Shown: piece by piece, positions 56,139 to 64,000 of the stretch | Position numbering within the stretch: the stretch's first letter is position 1 | How the letters are laid out: each line of letters opens with the position of its first letter | NCBI RefSeq assembly: GCF_021602345.1 | Contig: NZ_BQID01000001.1 | Span: 62,001 to 126,000, forward strand | Reading direction: 5' to 3' | Source: Pseudomonas pharyngis | Lineage (GTDB): Bacteria; Pseudomonadota; Gammaproteobacteria; Pseudomonadales; Pseudomonadaceae | Length of the DNA stretch: 64,000 nt | The notes under the pieces: generated by a model | What the model was told of the DNA's origin: nothing | What the model saw: the letters and a program-made list of their open reading frames with translations, nothing else | Databases searched by the model: none | Translations under genes and position numbers: made by a program

Positions 56139-56996
56139 CTAAAGAACGACGGTTCTATTGGCGTTCAAAAAAACCCTTCTTTCAATGTGATACCCGACAG
56201 CCCGGGCCAGGGTCAGGCCTTCGATGTCGCGGCCCTTGGCGATCAGGTCCTCGGGGTAATGACTGTGATCCACCGCCTCGACGCCCTGGGCGATGATCGG
56301 CCCTTCGTCGAGGTCGTTGTTGATGTAGTGCGCGGTGGCGCCCACCAGCTTCACGCCCTTGTTGTAGGCCTGGTGATACGGTTTTGCGCCCTTGAAGCCC
56401 GGCAGCAGCGAGTGGTGAATGTTGATCGCCTTGCCATCGAGCTTGCGGCACAGCTCCGGCGACAGCACCTGCATGTAGCGGGCGAGGATCACCAGTTCGG
56501 CGCCGGCCTCCTCGATCACCTGCCACACCTGCCGCTCCTGGGCCGGTTTGTCGTTCGGGTCGAGGGGGAAATGGTAGTAGGGAATCTGGTGCCAGTCGGC
56601 CAGCGGCTTGAGGTCCGGATGGTTCGACACCACTGCCGCCACGTCCATCGACAACTGGCCGATGCGCTGGCGGTAGAGCAAGTCGTTGAGGCAGTGATCG
56701 GCCTTGGAGACCATGATCACCACTTTTGGCCGGTAGTTCGGCGCGGTCAGCTCGAAGATCATGCCGAACGCCTGTCCGCGTTCGGCGAGGCCGGCGCGGA
56801 AGGACTGCTCGTCAAAACCGTCGGGCTGGCGGAATTCCACCCGAATGAAGAACCGGCCCGAGAGCCGGTCATCGAACGAGTGGTGCTCGGTGACGTAGCA
56901 GCCCTGCTCGAACAGAAAACGCGTCACCGCGTCCACGGTGCCGAGAACGCTGGGGCAGTCGGCGGTCAGAATCCATGTGTCTGGGGCGCGGCTCAT
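56139..56996 (-). CDS. purU: PurU, formyltetrahydrofolate deformylase
   Basis: 285-residue enzyme with an N-terminal ACT domain (TADCPSVLGTVDAVTRFLFE) and a formyl-transferase domain with INIHHSLLPGFKGAKPY. It releases formate from 10-formyl-THF and so relieves the folate pool when C1 units flow from sarcosine. The start is 56996; a longer frame to 57143 runs into the repeat region. It lies at the end of the sox group, separated from soxG by a repeat block, and PurU genes are regularly found with sox genes in Pseudomonas. Confidence 0.94.
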   Translation of the reverse strand: MSRAPDTWILTADCPSVLGTVDAVTRFLFEQGCYVTEHHSFDDRLSGRFFIRVEFRQPDGFDEQSFRAGLAERGQAFGMIFELTAPNYRPKVVIMVSKADHCLNDLLYRQRIGQLSMDVAAVVSNHPDLKPLADWHQIPYYHFPLDPNDKPAQERQVWQVIEEAGAELVILARYMQVLSPELCRKLDGKAINIHHSLLPGFKGAKPYHQAYNKGVKLVGATAHYINNDLDEGPIIAQGVEAVDHSHYPEDLIAKGRDIEGLTLARAVGYHIERRVFLNANRTVVL

Positions 56997-57040
56997 GGTG
57001 CGGTGACTCCTGTTCTTTGTGCGGGGTGTCAGGGAGTTTC

Positions 57041-57200
57041 CCCTCACCCTAGCCCTCTCCCGGAGGGAGAGGGGACTGACCGAAGTGTCTGCAGAGCTAC
57101 ATCGACCTGAAAGTTCGCGGTTGAATATAGATCGCAAGAACAACCGAGATCGGCTCCCTTTCCCCCTCTCCCCCCTGGGGGAGAGGGTTGGGGTGAGGGG
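57041..57200. repeat. Inverted pair of CT/GA-rich intergenic repeats between purU and soxG
   Basis: CCCTCACCCTAGCCCTCTCC with GGAGGGAGAGGGG (57041-57073), and in reverse CCCCTCTCCCCCCTGGGGGA with GTTGGGGTGAGGGGG (57165-57200). The two imperfect palindromes are in opposite orientation around a 90-base middle. This matches a second Pseudomonas repeat family, distinct from the GCGGGC-type REP at 56038. Confidence 0.75.
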
Positions 57201-57215
57201 GTGGCTTTTGATCTT

Positions 57216-57848
57216 TCAGGCCTGAACGCTGAGGCCGTATTCGGCGGACGCATCCTGCAACCACAACCACCAGTAATCCGAGAAGCTGCGGCGGATCAGC
57301 AGTTCCCAGGTGTCTTCGGCGGTGTGGCGGATCATCAGCTGCGACTTGGCGAACACCGTGCCAACAGCCTTGCCGACCGGGAAGTTGTTCGGGTGCACGT
57401 CGTAGCTGGTGGATTTCATCAGCACCTGACGCACGTTCGGGCCGCTCAATTCCAGCACCTGCTGGCCGCCGCTGACGTTGACGATTGCGATGTGCAGATC
57501 GCCCAGCGCTTCGCGCAGTTTCTGCTCGGCGGCGAACTCTTCACCGCTCGGCACGATCAGCAGCCACTCGTCCGGGCCCATCCATTGCAGGCTGGTTTCA
57601 CCTTTGACGATCACGCTCAGGGCGCCCGGCAACTCGATGCCCAGCGCTTTGTGCACACCGGCGGCGAACGCGGCATCGTGGCCGTCGCCGCGGATGGTCA
57701 GATGGCCGAGGAGTTTCTTTTCGCGCACGGTCACGCCGGCGGTCTTGCGGCCCTTGCCGACCAGGCTGGCGAGGTCGGCGTGATGCAGCGACGACTCGGC
57801 CTTGGCCCCGGTGGTCGGGCGTTGTTGGTAAACGTTGGCTGCGGTCAT
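57216..57848 (-). CDS. soxG: SoxG, sarcosine oxidase gamma subunit
   Basis: 210-residue gamma subunit of heterotetrameric sarcosine oxidase. It has the folate-binding GcvT-like fold with LVIVKGETSLQWMGPDEWLL-like and WLLIVPSG segments. It is the last sox gene, 55 bases after soxA, with a perfect hairpin in the gap. The complex converts sarcosine and THF to glycine, 5,10-methylene-THF and hydrogen peroxide. Confidence 0.92.
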   Translation of the reverse strand: MTAANVYQQRPTTGAKAESSLHHADLASLVGKGRKTAGVTVREKKLLGHLTIRGDGHDAAFAAGVHKALGIELPGALSVIVKGETSLQWMGPDEWLLIVPSGEEFAAEQKLREALGDLHIAIVNVSGGQQVLELSGPNVRQVLMKSTSYDVHPNNFPVGKAVGTVFAKSQLMIRHTAEDTWELLIRRSFSDYWWLWLQDASAEYGLSVQA

Positions 57849-57872
57849 AAAGCACCCTTCCTGAATTCGGTG

Positions 57873-57899
57873 TCGCTCCCGCGCCAGGCGCGGGAGCGA
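57873..57899 (-). other. Perfect hairpin in the soxA-soxG gap
   Basis: TCGCTCCCGCGCC and GGCGCGGGAGCGA are exact complements around one A (57873-57899), five bases after the soxA stop and 25 bases before the soxG start. There is no T-run, so it is more like a stability or translational-ratio element than a terminator. Confidence 0.6.
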
Positions 57900-57903
57900 T
57901 CAG

Positions 57904-60900
57904 TTAGATGTTCTGGCGATCGCCTTTCGGATCGAAGAACACCGAAGAAACGATTTCCGCCTCGATCACGCTGCCATCCGCCAGCGGTGCGAACACCCGC
58001 TCGCCCATGCGCTTGAGACCGCCCTTCACCACGCCCATGGCAAACGAATAACCGAGGGAGTTGTGCGCGTAACTGGAGGTCACGTGGCCGACCATGGTCA
58101 TCGGGATCGACTGCTTGGTGTTGAACACCAGTTGTGCACCTTCCGGCAGCCAGACGTTCGGATCGATCGGCTTCAGGCCCACCAGCTGTTTACGCTGGTC
58201 ACGCACGCAGTCTTCACGGTTCATGCCGCGCTGGCCGATCCACGAGAACGGTTTGGTGCGACCGACACACCAGCCCATGTTCAGATCGTCCGGGGTCATC
58301 GAGCCGTCGGTGTCCTGGCCGACGATGATGAAGCCCTTTTCGGCCCGCAGAACGTGCATGGTTTCGGTGCCGTACGGGGTCAGGTTGTACTGTTTGCCCG
58401 CCTCGACGATTTTTTCCAGCACGCCCATCGCGTAATCGGCCTGGACGTTGACTTCGTACGACAGCTCACCGGTGAACGAGATGCGGAACACCCGCGCCGG
58501 CACACCGCCGACCAGACCTTCTTTCCAGGTCATGAACGGAAACGCTTCGTTGGCCAGGTCGATGTCGGTCACGGCGCTGAGCAGCTTGCGGCTGTTCGGG
58601 CCGGACAGGGTCATGGTCGCCCAGTGGTCGGTGACGGAGGTGAAGTAGACCTTCATCTCTGGCCATTCGGTCTGGTGGTACAGCTCCAGCCACTGCAGGA
58701 CGCGAGCCGCGCCGCCGGTGGTGGTGGTCATGACGAAATGGTTGTCGGCCAGACACGCCGTCACCCCGTCGTCGAAGACCATGCCGTCTTCCTTGCACAT
58801 CAGGCCGTAACGGGCCTTGCCCACGTCGAGCTTGGTCCAGGCGTTGGTGTACACGCGGTTGAGGAACTCGCGGGCGTCCGGGCCCTGGATGTCGATCTTG
58901 CCCAGGGTCGAAGCGTCCAGCAGACCGACGCTATCGCGCACAGCCTTGCATTCGCGTTTGACGGCGGCATGCATGTCTTCGCCGTTTTTCGGGAAGTACC
59001 ACGGACGTTTCCACTGGCCGACGTCTTCGAACTCGGCGCCGTTTTTCAGGTGCCATTGATGCAGTGCGGTGTAACGCACCGGTTCAAAGATGTGCCCGCA
59101 GTGACGGCCGGCTACCGCGCCAAACGTCACCGGCGTGTAGTTCGGACGGAACATCGTGGTGCCCATCTGCGGGATGGTCACGTTCAGCGAGCGGGCGGCA
59201 ATCGCCAGGCCGTTGACGTTGCCGAGCTTGCCCTGATCGGTGCCGAAGCCCAGCGCCGTGTAGCGTTTGACGTGCTCGACCGACTCGAAACCTTCGCGGG
59301 TCGCCAGTTCGATGGCGGCGGCGGTCACGTCGTTCTGCAGGTCGACGAATTGCTTCGGCGCCCGCGAAGTGCCCTTCTCGTGGGGCACCTGGAACAGCGC
59401 CAGGGTTGGTTCTTCGAGACGGCTCAGGGCTTTCGGCAACACGGCTTCAACGGCCTGGAAACCGGCTTCGGACGCAGCGCGCACGCCGCCTTCAAAACCG
59501 TCAGCCAGAGAATCGCCGAGACCGTAGACGCCGTTGATGCCACCGACGCACACGCGTTTCTGCGGTGCTTCGCCCGGTACGAAACCGAGGATGTCTTCGC
59601 GCCAGATCGGCTTGCCGCCCAGGTGCGACGCCAGGTGAACCACCGGGCTGTAACCGCCGGAGCTGGCGATCAGGTCGCAGTCAAGCCATTCGCCCGGGCT
59701 GGTGACCTTGTGGCCTTTGACATCGATCGCCGCCACGCGGGCAGCGGTCACGTGCTTGCTGCCACGGGCTTCGATCACTGCGCTGCCGGTGAGGATGCGA
59801 ATGCCTTTGGCGCGCGCCTCTTCAACCAGTGCGCCACGCGGATTGCTGCGGGCGTCGGCGATGGCGACCACTTGCAGGCTGGCATCGAGCCAATCCAGCG
59901 CCACGCGGTAGGCGTGATCGTTGTTGGTCGACAGCACCAGCTTTTTGCCCGGTGCCACGCCGTAACGGCGCACGTAAGTCGACACCGCGCCGGCGAGCAT
60001 GTTGCCCGGCACATCGTTGTTGCCGTAGACCAGCGGACGCTCGTGAGCGCCGGTCGCCAGCACCACACGCTTGGCGCGGACGCGGTGGATGCGCTGACGC
60101 ACCTGGCCGATCGGCGCGCGGTCACCGAGGTGATCGGTGAGGCGTTCATGAATGGTCAGGAAGTTGTGGTCGTGGTAGCCGTTGACCGTGGCGCGCGGCA
60201 ACAGCAGCACGTCCGGAGTACTCTTCAATTCAGCGATGACGCCGGCCACCCATTCCATCGCCGGTTTGCCGTCGAGGCTTTCGCGGGAATCGAGCAGGCT
60301 GCCGCCGAACTCTTCCTGTTCATCGGCGATGATCACCCGCGCACCACTGCGGGCAGCAGCCAGTGCTGCGGCCAGACCGGCCGGGCCGGCGCCGACGATC
60401 AGCACGTCGCAGTGCTGGTTCATGTAGTCGTAGGTGTCCGGATCGACTTCGGTCGGCGAACGACCAAGACCTGCGGCCTTACGAATGTATTTCTCGTAAG
60501 TCATCCAGAACGATTGCGGGTACATGAAGGTTTTGTAGTAGAAACCCGGCGGCATCAGCTTGCCGCCGACCTTGCCGAGAATCCCCATCATGTCGTTGTT
60601 GACGCTCGGCCAGCCGTTGGTGCTGGTGGCGACCAGGCCTTGGTACAACGCCTGTTGCGTGGCGCGCACGTTGGGAATCTGGGTGGCTTCGGTCGCGCCG
60701 ATTTGCAGGACAGCGTTCGGCTCTTCGGCACCGGCGGCGAAGATGCCGCGCGGACGCGAATACTTGAAGCTGCGGCCAATGATGTCGACGCCGTTGGCCA
60801 GCAGGGCGGCGGCCAGCGAGTCGCCTTCAAACCCTTTGTAGGTCTGGCCGTTGAAGGTGAAGCTCAGCACTTTGTTGCGGTCGATCCGTCCACCGTTGGA

Positions 60901-60921
60901 CAGGCGATTGGTCTGGCTCAT
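57904..60921 (-). CDS. soxA: SoxA, sarcosine oxidase alpha subunit
   Basis: 1005-residue alpha subunit. The N terminus has the 2Fe-2S-type ferredoxin-like fold region (GDSLAAALLANGVDIIGRSF). Next come the FAD/NAD-binding motif LIVGAGPAGLAAALAAARSG (near residue 175) and a C-terminal aminomethyltransferase-like domain that binds THF. This is the normal order and length for heterotetrameric enzymes. It overlaps soxD by four bases. Confidence 0.95.
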   Translation of the reverse strand: MSQTNRLSNGGRIDRNKVLSFTFNGQTYKGFEGDSLAAALLANGVDIIGRSFKYSRPRGIFAAGAEEPNAVLQIGATEATQIPNVRATQQALYQGLVATSTNGWPSVNNDMMGILGKVGGKLMPPGFYYKTFMYPQSFWMTYEKYIRKAAGLGRSPTEVDPDTYDYMNQHCDVLIVGAGPAGLAAALAAARSGARVIIADEQEEFGGSLLDSRESLDGKPAMEWVAGVIAELKSTPDVLLLPRATVNGYHDHNFLTIHERLTDHLGDRAPIGQVRQRIHRVRAKRVVLATGAHERPLVYGNNDVPGNMLAGAVSTYVRRYGVAPGKKLVLSTNNDHAYRVALDWLDASLQVVAIADARSNPRGALVEEARAKGIRILTGSAVIEARGSKHVTAARVAAIDVKGHKVTSPGEWLDCDLIASSGGYSPVVHLASHLGGKPIWREDILGFVPGEAPQKRVCVGGINGVYGLGDSLADGFEGGVRAASEAGFQAVEAVLPKALSRLEEPTLALFQVPHEKGTSRAPKQFVDLQNDVTAAAIELATREGFESVEHVKRYTALGFGTDQGKLGNVNGLAIAARSLNVTIPQMGTTMFRPNYTPVTFGAVAGRHCGHIFEPVRYTALHQWHLKNGAEFEDVGQWKRPWYFPKNGEDMHAAVKRECKAVRDSVGLLDASTLGKIDIQGPDAREFLNRVYTNAWTKLDVGKARYGLMCKEDGMVFDDGVTACLADNHFVMTTTTGGAARVLQWLELYHQTEWPEMKVYFTSVTDHWATMTLSGPNSRKLLSAVTDIDLANEAFPFMTWKEGLVGGVPARVFRISFTGELSYEVNVQADYAMGVLEKIVEAGKQYNLTPYGTETMHVLRAEKGFIIVGQDTDGSMTPDDLNMGWCVGRTKPFSWIGQRGMNREDCVRDQRKQLVGLKPIDPNVWLPEGAQLVFNTKQSIPMTMVGHVTSSYAHNSLGYSFAMGVVKGGLKRMGERVFAPLADGSVIEAEIVSSVFFDPKGDRQNI

Positions 60922-61247
60922 ACCTTCTCTCCCAGCGCCGTCGTGGCTGTTTTCGCAGTGTCAGCCTTGTCGGTGAATTGCGGCTTGGTGCCGATCTTGT
61001 AGGTTTCGAGAATCTCGTAGGTCACGGTGTCGCGGGTGACGTTGAAGTACTGGCGGCAACCGGCGACGTGATCCCACAACTCGTGGTGCAGGCCCCGCGG
61101 GTTGTCGCGGAAGAACATGTAGTCGCCCCACTCCTCGTCGGTGCAGCTGTTGGGATCCAGCGGACGCGGGATGTGCGCCTGGCCGGATGCGTGGAATTCC
61201 TCTTCGGAGCGCAGTTCGCCGCAGTGAGGACAGAAGATGTGCAACAT
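60918..61247 (-). CDS. soxD: SoxD, sarcosine oxidase delta subunit
   Basis: 109-residue delta subunit. Cysteines C6 and C9 (FCPHCGE), with a later histidine and cysteine (DHVAGCRQYF), form the zinc site of this subunit. The rest (DNPRGLHHELW) is typical. It sits between soxB (13 bases) and soxA (four-base overlap), so the three are made together. Confidence 0.94.
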   Translation of the reverse strand: MLHIFCPHCGELRSEEEFHASGQAHIPRPLDPNSCTDEEWGDYMFFRDNPRGLHHELWDHVAGCRQYFNVTRDTVTYEILETYKIGTKPQFTDKADTAKTATTALGEKV

Positions 61248-61260
61248 GGGATTTCTCCTG

Positions 61261-62511
61261 TTAGTGGGCGACAGCCGCAGCGCCGTGTTCGTCGATCAAC
61301 GCACCGTTGTGGAAACGGTCGATGGAGAAAGGTGCGGCCAGCGGGTGCATTTCACCCTTGGCCAGGCTTGCGGCAAACACGTTGCCCGAGCCAGGTGTGG
61401 CCTTGAAGCCACCGGTGCCCCAACCGCAGTTGAAGAACATGTTCGGGACCGGGGTTTTCGAAATGATCGGGCACGCATCCGGCGTGGTGTCGACGATGCC
61501 GCCCCACTGACGGTTCATGCGCACCCGCGACAGCACCGGAAACATCTCGACGATGGCCTGGATGGTGTGCTCGATCACCGGGTACGAACCGCGCTGGCCG
61601 TAGCCGTTGTAGCCGTCGATACCTGCGCCGATCACCAGGTCGCCCTTGTCGGACTGGCTGATGTAACCGTGCACGGCGTTGGACATGATCACGCTGTCGA
61701 TGATCGGCTTGATCGGCTCGGACACCAGCGCCTGCAGCGGGTGGGATTCGATCGGCAAACGGAAACCGGCGAGCTTGGCCATGTGCCCGGAGTTACCGGC
61801 GGTGACCACGCCGACGCGCTTGGCGCCGATGAAGCCCTTGTTGGTTTCAACGCCGATGCACACGCCGTTTTCCTTGCGGAAACCGATCACTTCGGTCTGC
61901 TGGATCAGGTCCACGCCGAGGGCGTCGGCGGCACGGGCAAAGCCCCAGGCCACGGCATCGTGACGGGCCACGCCGCCGCGACGCTGAACGGTCGCGCCCA
62001 TCACCGGGTAGCGGGTATTTTTCGAGCAATCGAGGTACGGGATTTCGTCCGCGACCTGCTTGGCGTTGAGCAGTTCGCCGTCGACGCCGTTGAGGCGGTT
62101 GGCGCTGACCCGACGCTCGGAATCACGGATGTCCTGCAGGGTGTGGCACAGGTTGTAGACGCCGCGCTGGGAGAACATCACGTTGTAGTTCAGGTCCTGA
62201 GACAGGCCTTCCCACAGTTTCATCGCGTGTTCGTACAGGTGCGCCGACTCGTCCCACAGGTAGTTGGAGCGAACGATGGTGGTGTTGCGCGCGGTGTTAC
62301 CGCCGCCCAGCCAGCCCTTCTCGACCACGGCCACGTTGGTGATGCCGTGCTCTTTGGCCAGATAGTAGGCCGTCGCCAGACCGTGCCCGCCGCCGCCGAC
62401 GATGACCACGTCGTAGACCTTTTTCGGGGTCGGCGTGCGCCACATGCGCTGCCAGTTTTCGTGGTGGCTGAGGGAGTGTTTGAAGAGGCCGAAGCCCGAA
62501 TAGCGTTGCAT
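61261..62511 (-). CDS. soxB: SoxB, sarcosine oxidase beta subunit
   Basis: 416-residue FAD/FMN-binding subunit that carries the sarcosine oxidation site. It begins [19 protein letters not shown] and has the dinucleotide motif [16 protein letters not shown] and the covalent-flavin region typical of SoxB. Start 62511 is preferred over 62517 because GGAG is nine bases upstream, while it is three bases from 62517. It is 20 bases after glyA. Confidence 0.94.
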   Translation of the reverse strand: MQRYSGFGLFKHSLSHHENWQRMWRTPTPKKVYDVVIVGGGGHGLATAYYLAKEHGITNVAVVEKGWLGGGNTARNTTIVRSNYLWDESAHLYEHAMKLWEGLSQDLNYNVMFSQRGVYNLCHTLQDIRDSERRVSANRLNGVDGELLNAKQVADEIPYLDCSKNTRYPVMGATVQRRGGVARHDAVAWGFARAADALGVDLIQQTEVIGFRKENGVCIGVETNKGFIGAKRVGVVTAGNSGHMAKLAGFRLPIESHPLQALVSEPIKPIIDSVIMSNAVHGYISQSDKGDLVIGAGIDGYNGYGQRGSYPVIEHTIQAIVEMFPVLSRVRMNRQWGGIVDTTPDACPIISKTPVPNMFFNCGWGTGGFKATPGSGNVFAASLAKGEMHPLAAPFSIDRFHNGALIDEHGAAAVAH

Positions 62512-62531
62512 AGTCATGTACTCCAGAACGC

Positions 62532-63785
62532 TCAGCGATAAACCGGGAAGTCAGCGCACAGGGCCGAAACCTGCTGGGCGACGTTGGCCTCGACATCGGC
62601 ATCGCCGAGGTTGTCGAGGATGTCGCAGATCCAGCCGGCCAGCGTCACGCACTGGGTCACCTTGAAGCCGCGAGTGGTCACCGCCGGGGTGCCGATGCGC
62701 AGGCCCGAGGTCACGAACGGCGACTGCGGGTCGTTCGGTACGGCGTTCTTGTTGACGGTGATGTGCGCGCGACCGAGGGCAGCGTCGGCGTCCTTACCGG
62801 TGAGGCCCTGACGGATCAGGCTGACCAGGAACAGGTGGTTGTCGGTGCCGCCGGACACTACATCGTAGCCACGTTTGATAAATACGCTCGCCATCGCCTG
62901 GGCGTTGTCGATCACTTGTTGCTGATAGGCCTTGAAGCCCGGCTCCAGCGCTTCCTTGAAGCACACGGCCTTGCCGGCGATGACATGCATCAGCGGGCCG
63001 CCCTGGGCGCCGGGGAATACCGCCGCGTTGAGCTTCTTCTCGATTTCTTCGTTGGCCTTGGCCAGGATCAGGCCGCCACGCGGACCGCGCAGGGTCTTGT
63101 GCGTCGTGGTGGTGACCACGTCGGCGTACGGCAGCGGGTTCGGGTACAGACCGGCAGCCACCAGACCGGCAACGTGGGCCATGTCGACGAACAGCAGCGC
63201 ACCGACCTTGTCGGCGATCTGACGGAAGCGCGGGAAGTCGAGGGTTTTCGAGTAGGCCGAGAAACCGGCGACGATCATCTTCGGTTTGCACTCGACGGCC
63301 AGACGCTCGACTTCGTCGTAATCGATCAGACCGGTCTTGGTGTCGATGCCGTACTGCACGGCGTTGTACAGCTTGCCCGAGGACGAAACCTTGGCGCCGT
63401 GGGTCAGGTGACCGCCGTGGGCCAGGCTCATGCCGAGAATGGTGTCGCCCGCTTGCAGCAGCGCCAGGTACACGGCGCTGTTGGCCGAGGAACCTGAGTG
63501 CGGCTGGACGTTGGCGTAATCGGCGCCGAACAGTTGTTTGGCGCGTTCGATGGCCAGCGCTTCAACCTTGTCGACGTGCTCGCAGCCACCGTAATAGCGC
63601 TTGCCCGGATAGCCTTCGGCGTATTTGTTGGTCAGGCCGCTGCCTTGCGCTTGCATCACGCGTTTGCTGGTGTAGTTCTCCGACGCGATCAGCTCGATGT
63701 GATCTTCCTGACGTTGCTCCTCGGCATTCATCGCCGCCAGCAGTGCATCGTCGTAACCCTGGATCTGGTCTTGCTTGCTGAACAT
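62532..63785 (-). CDS. glyA: GlyA, serine hydroxymethyltransferase
   Basis: 417-residue PLP enzyme interconverting glycine plus 5,10-methylene-THF with serine. The PLP lysine is in [15 protein letters not shown], and the [20 protein letters not shown] region is typical. It is the first gene of glyA-soxBDAG, so the glycine and C1 unit released by sarcosine oxidase can be turned into serine directly. Start at 63785; a longer frame to 63908 is not supported. Confidence 0.96.
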   Translation of the reverse strand: MFSKQDQIQGYDDALLAAMNAEEQRQEDHIELIASENYTSKRVMQAQGSGLTNKYAEGYPGKRYYGGCEHVDKVEALAIERAKQLFGADYANVQPHSGSSANSAVYLALLQAGDTILGMSLAHGGHLTHGAKVSSSGKLYNAVQYGIDTKTGLIDYDEVERLAVECKPKMIVAGFSAYSKTLDFPRFRQIADKVGALLFVDMAHVAGLVAAGLYPNPLPYADVVTTTTHKTLRGPRGGLILAKANEEIEKKLNAAVFPGAQGGPLMHVIAGKAVCFKEALEPGFKAYQQQVIDNAQAMASVFIKRGYDVVSGGTDNHLFLVSLIRQGLTGKDADAALGRAHITVNKNAVPNDPQSPFVTSGLRIGTPAVTTRGFKVTQCVTLAGWICDILDNLGDADVEANVAQQVSALCADFPVYR

Positions 63786-63941
63786 CGCGTCTCTCCCAGC
63801 GGCATCTGTGCGCCATTCGTCTCGGTAAGGCACGGCGTTCAGCCAGTGCCCTTTGATGCGATGGTATGGCCGGCGCAGGGAGGTCAAATGCCTACGGACG
63901 CCACGCAAAGGTGCGTTTACGACATGGCGGCGGCGACGGAC

Positions 63942-64000
63942 TCAAACAAGCAGCTGGCGCAAGGCCAGAAGAACCATGAAATGCGCGGGATAGAGCGCAT
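63942..64000 (-). CDS. 3' end of a possible TraX-family membrane protein
   Basis: Only the last 18 codons and TGA are inside the window, reading ALYPAHFMVLLALRQLLV. The YPAHFMVL pattern resembles the C-terminal end of TraX/acyltransferase-like membrane proteins, and the gene runs out of the right edge. The short length makes this a weak call; another frame (63917-64000) is also open. Confidence 0.35.
   Translation of the reverse strand, partial: ALYPAHFMVLLALRQLLV

Noticed and set aside
56997-57143. N-terminal extension of purU
   Set aside because: The extension runs through a repeat block and adds residues unlike the family. The ATG at 56996 begins the normal ACT domain.
58063-61002. 979-residue plus-strand frame opposite soxA
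   Set aside because: Shadow of soxA and soxD, both firm by family and operon position.

Overview
This window is chromosomal DNA of a fluorescent pseudomonad, most likely the Pseudomonas fluorescens group. The base composition is GC-rich. Gene content and order match the pqq / acyl-CoA dehydrogenase / bio / glcB / sox-glyA stretch known from Pseudomonas, and Pseudomonas-type REP elements occur between genes. There is no rRNA, tRNA, CRISPR array, insertion sequence or prophage. Coding density is high, and most long antisense reading frames are shadows of real genes.

Layout. (1) 1-12.8 kb: the end of lysine 2-monooxygenase davB with davA, then pqqF-A-B-C-D-E, an S9 peptidase, a Pmp3-type membrane peptide, and a divergent class III aminotransferase / LysR pair. 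(2) 13-22.5 kb: three about 600-residue acyl-CoA dehydrogenase paralogues on the minus strand, with a diguanylate cyclase and a periplasmic di-haem peroxidase-like protein between the second and third. (3) 22.8-28.5 kb: a small flagellar-rod-like protein, then the biotin operon bioB-F-H-C-D on the minus strand, divergent from comF. (4) 28.6-40.2 kb: modE, phoX, srkA, rarD, gcvR, glcB (malate synthase G), an orphan receiver protein, a cNMP/CBS/DUF294 protein and a DEDDh exonuclease. (5) 40.3-46.4 kb: an iron-uptake unit (FecI-type sigma, FecR, TonB receptor, PepSY protein, 59-residue membrane peptide), then a GST. (6) 46.5-53.7 kb: creB-creC-creD, a retropepsin-like periplasmic protein, an acyltransferase, a DUF2780 protein, and an ECF sigma gene broken by an in-frame stop whose anti-sigma partner is intact. 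(7) 53.9-54.7 kb: two cold-shock genes flanking a small conserved-looking gene. (8) 54.7-63.8 kb: a one-carbon island on the minus strand (glyA, soxB-D-A-G, purU, fdhA) that turns sarcosine into glycine, serine and handled C1 units. The window ends in the last codons of a TraX-like gene.

The best unexplained signals are regulatory. A BirA-type operator lies on the bioB -35 box and inside the first codons of comF. Four TGTGGR repeats at exact 11-bp spacing precede creD. A PsrA-type double palindrome lies on a good sigma-70 promoter of one acyl-CoA dehydrogenase. A perfect CRP/Vfr palindrome precedes the diguanylate cyclase. A dyad overlaps a possible glcB promoter with a long leader. I see no wholly new multi-gene system. 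The strongest genetic oddity is the nonsense-broken ECF sigma gene.
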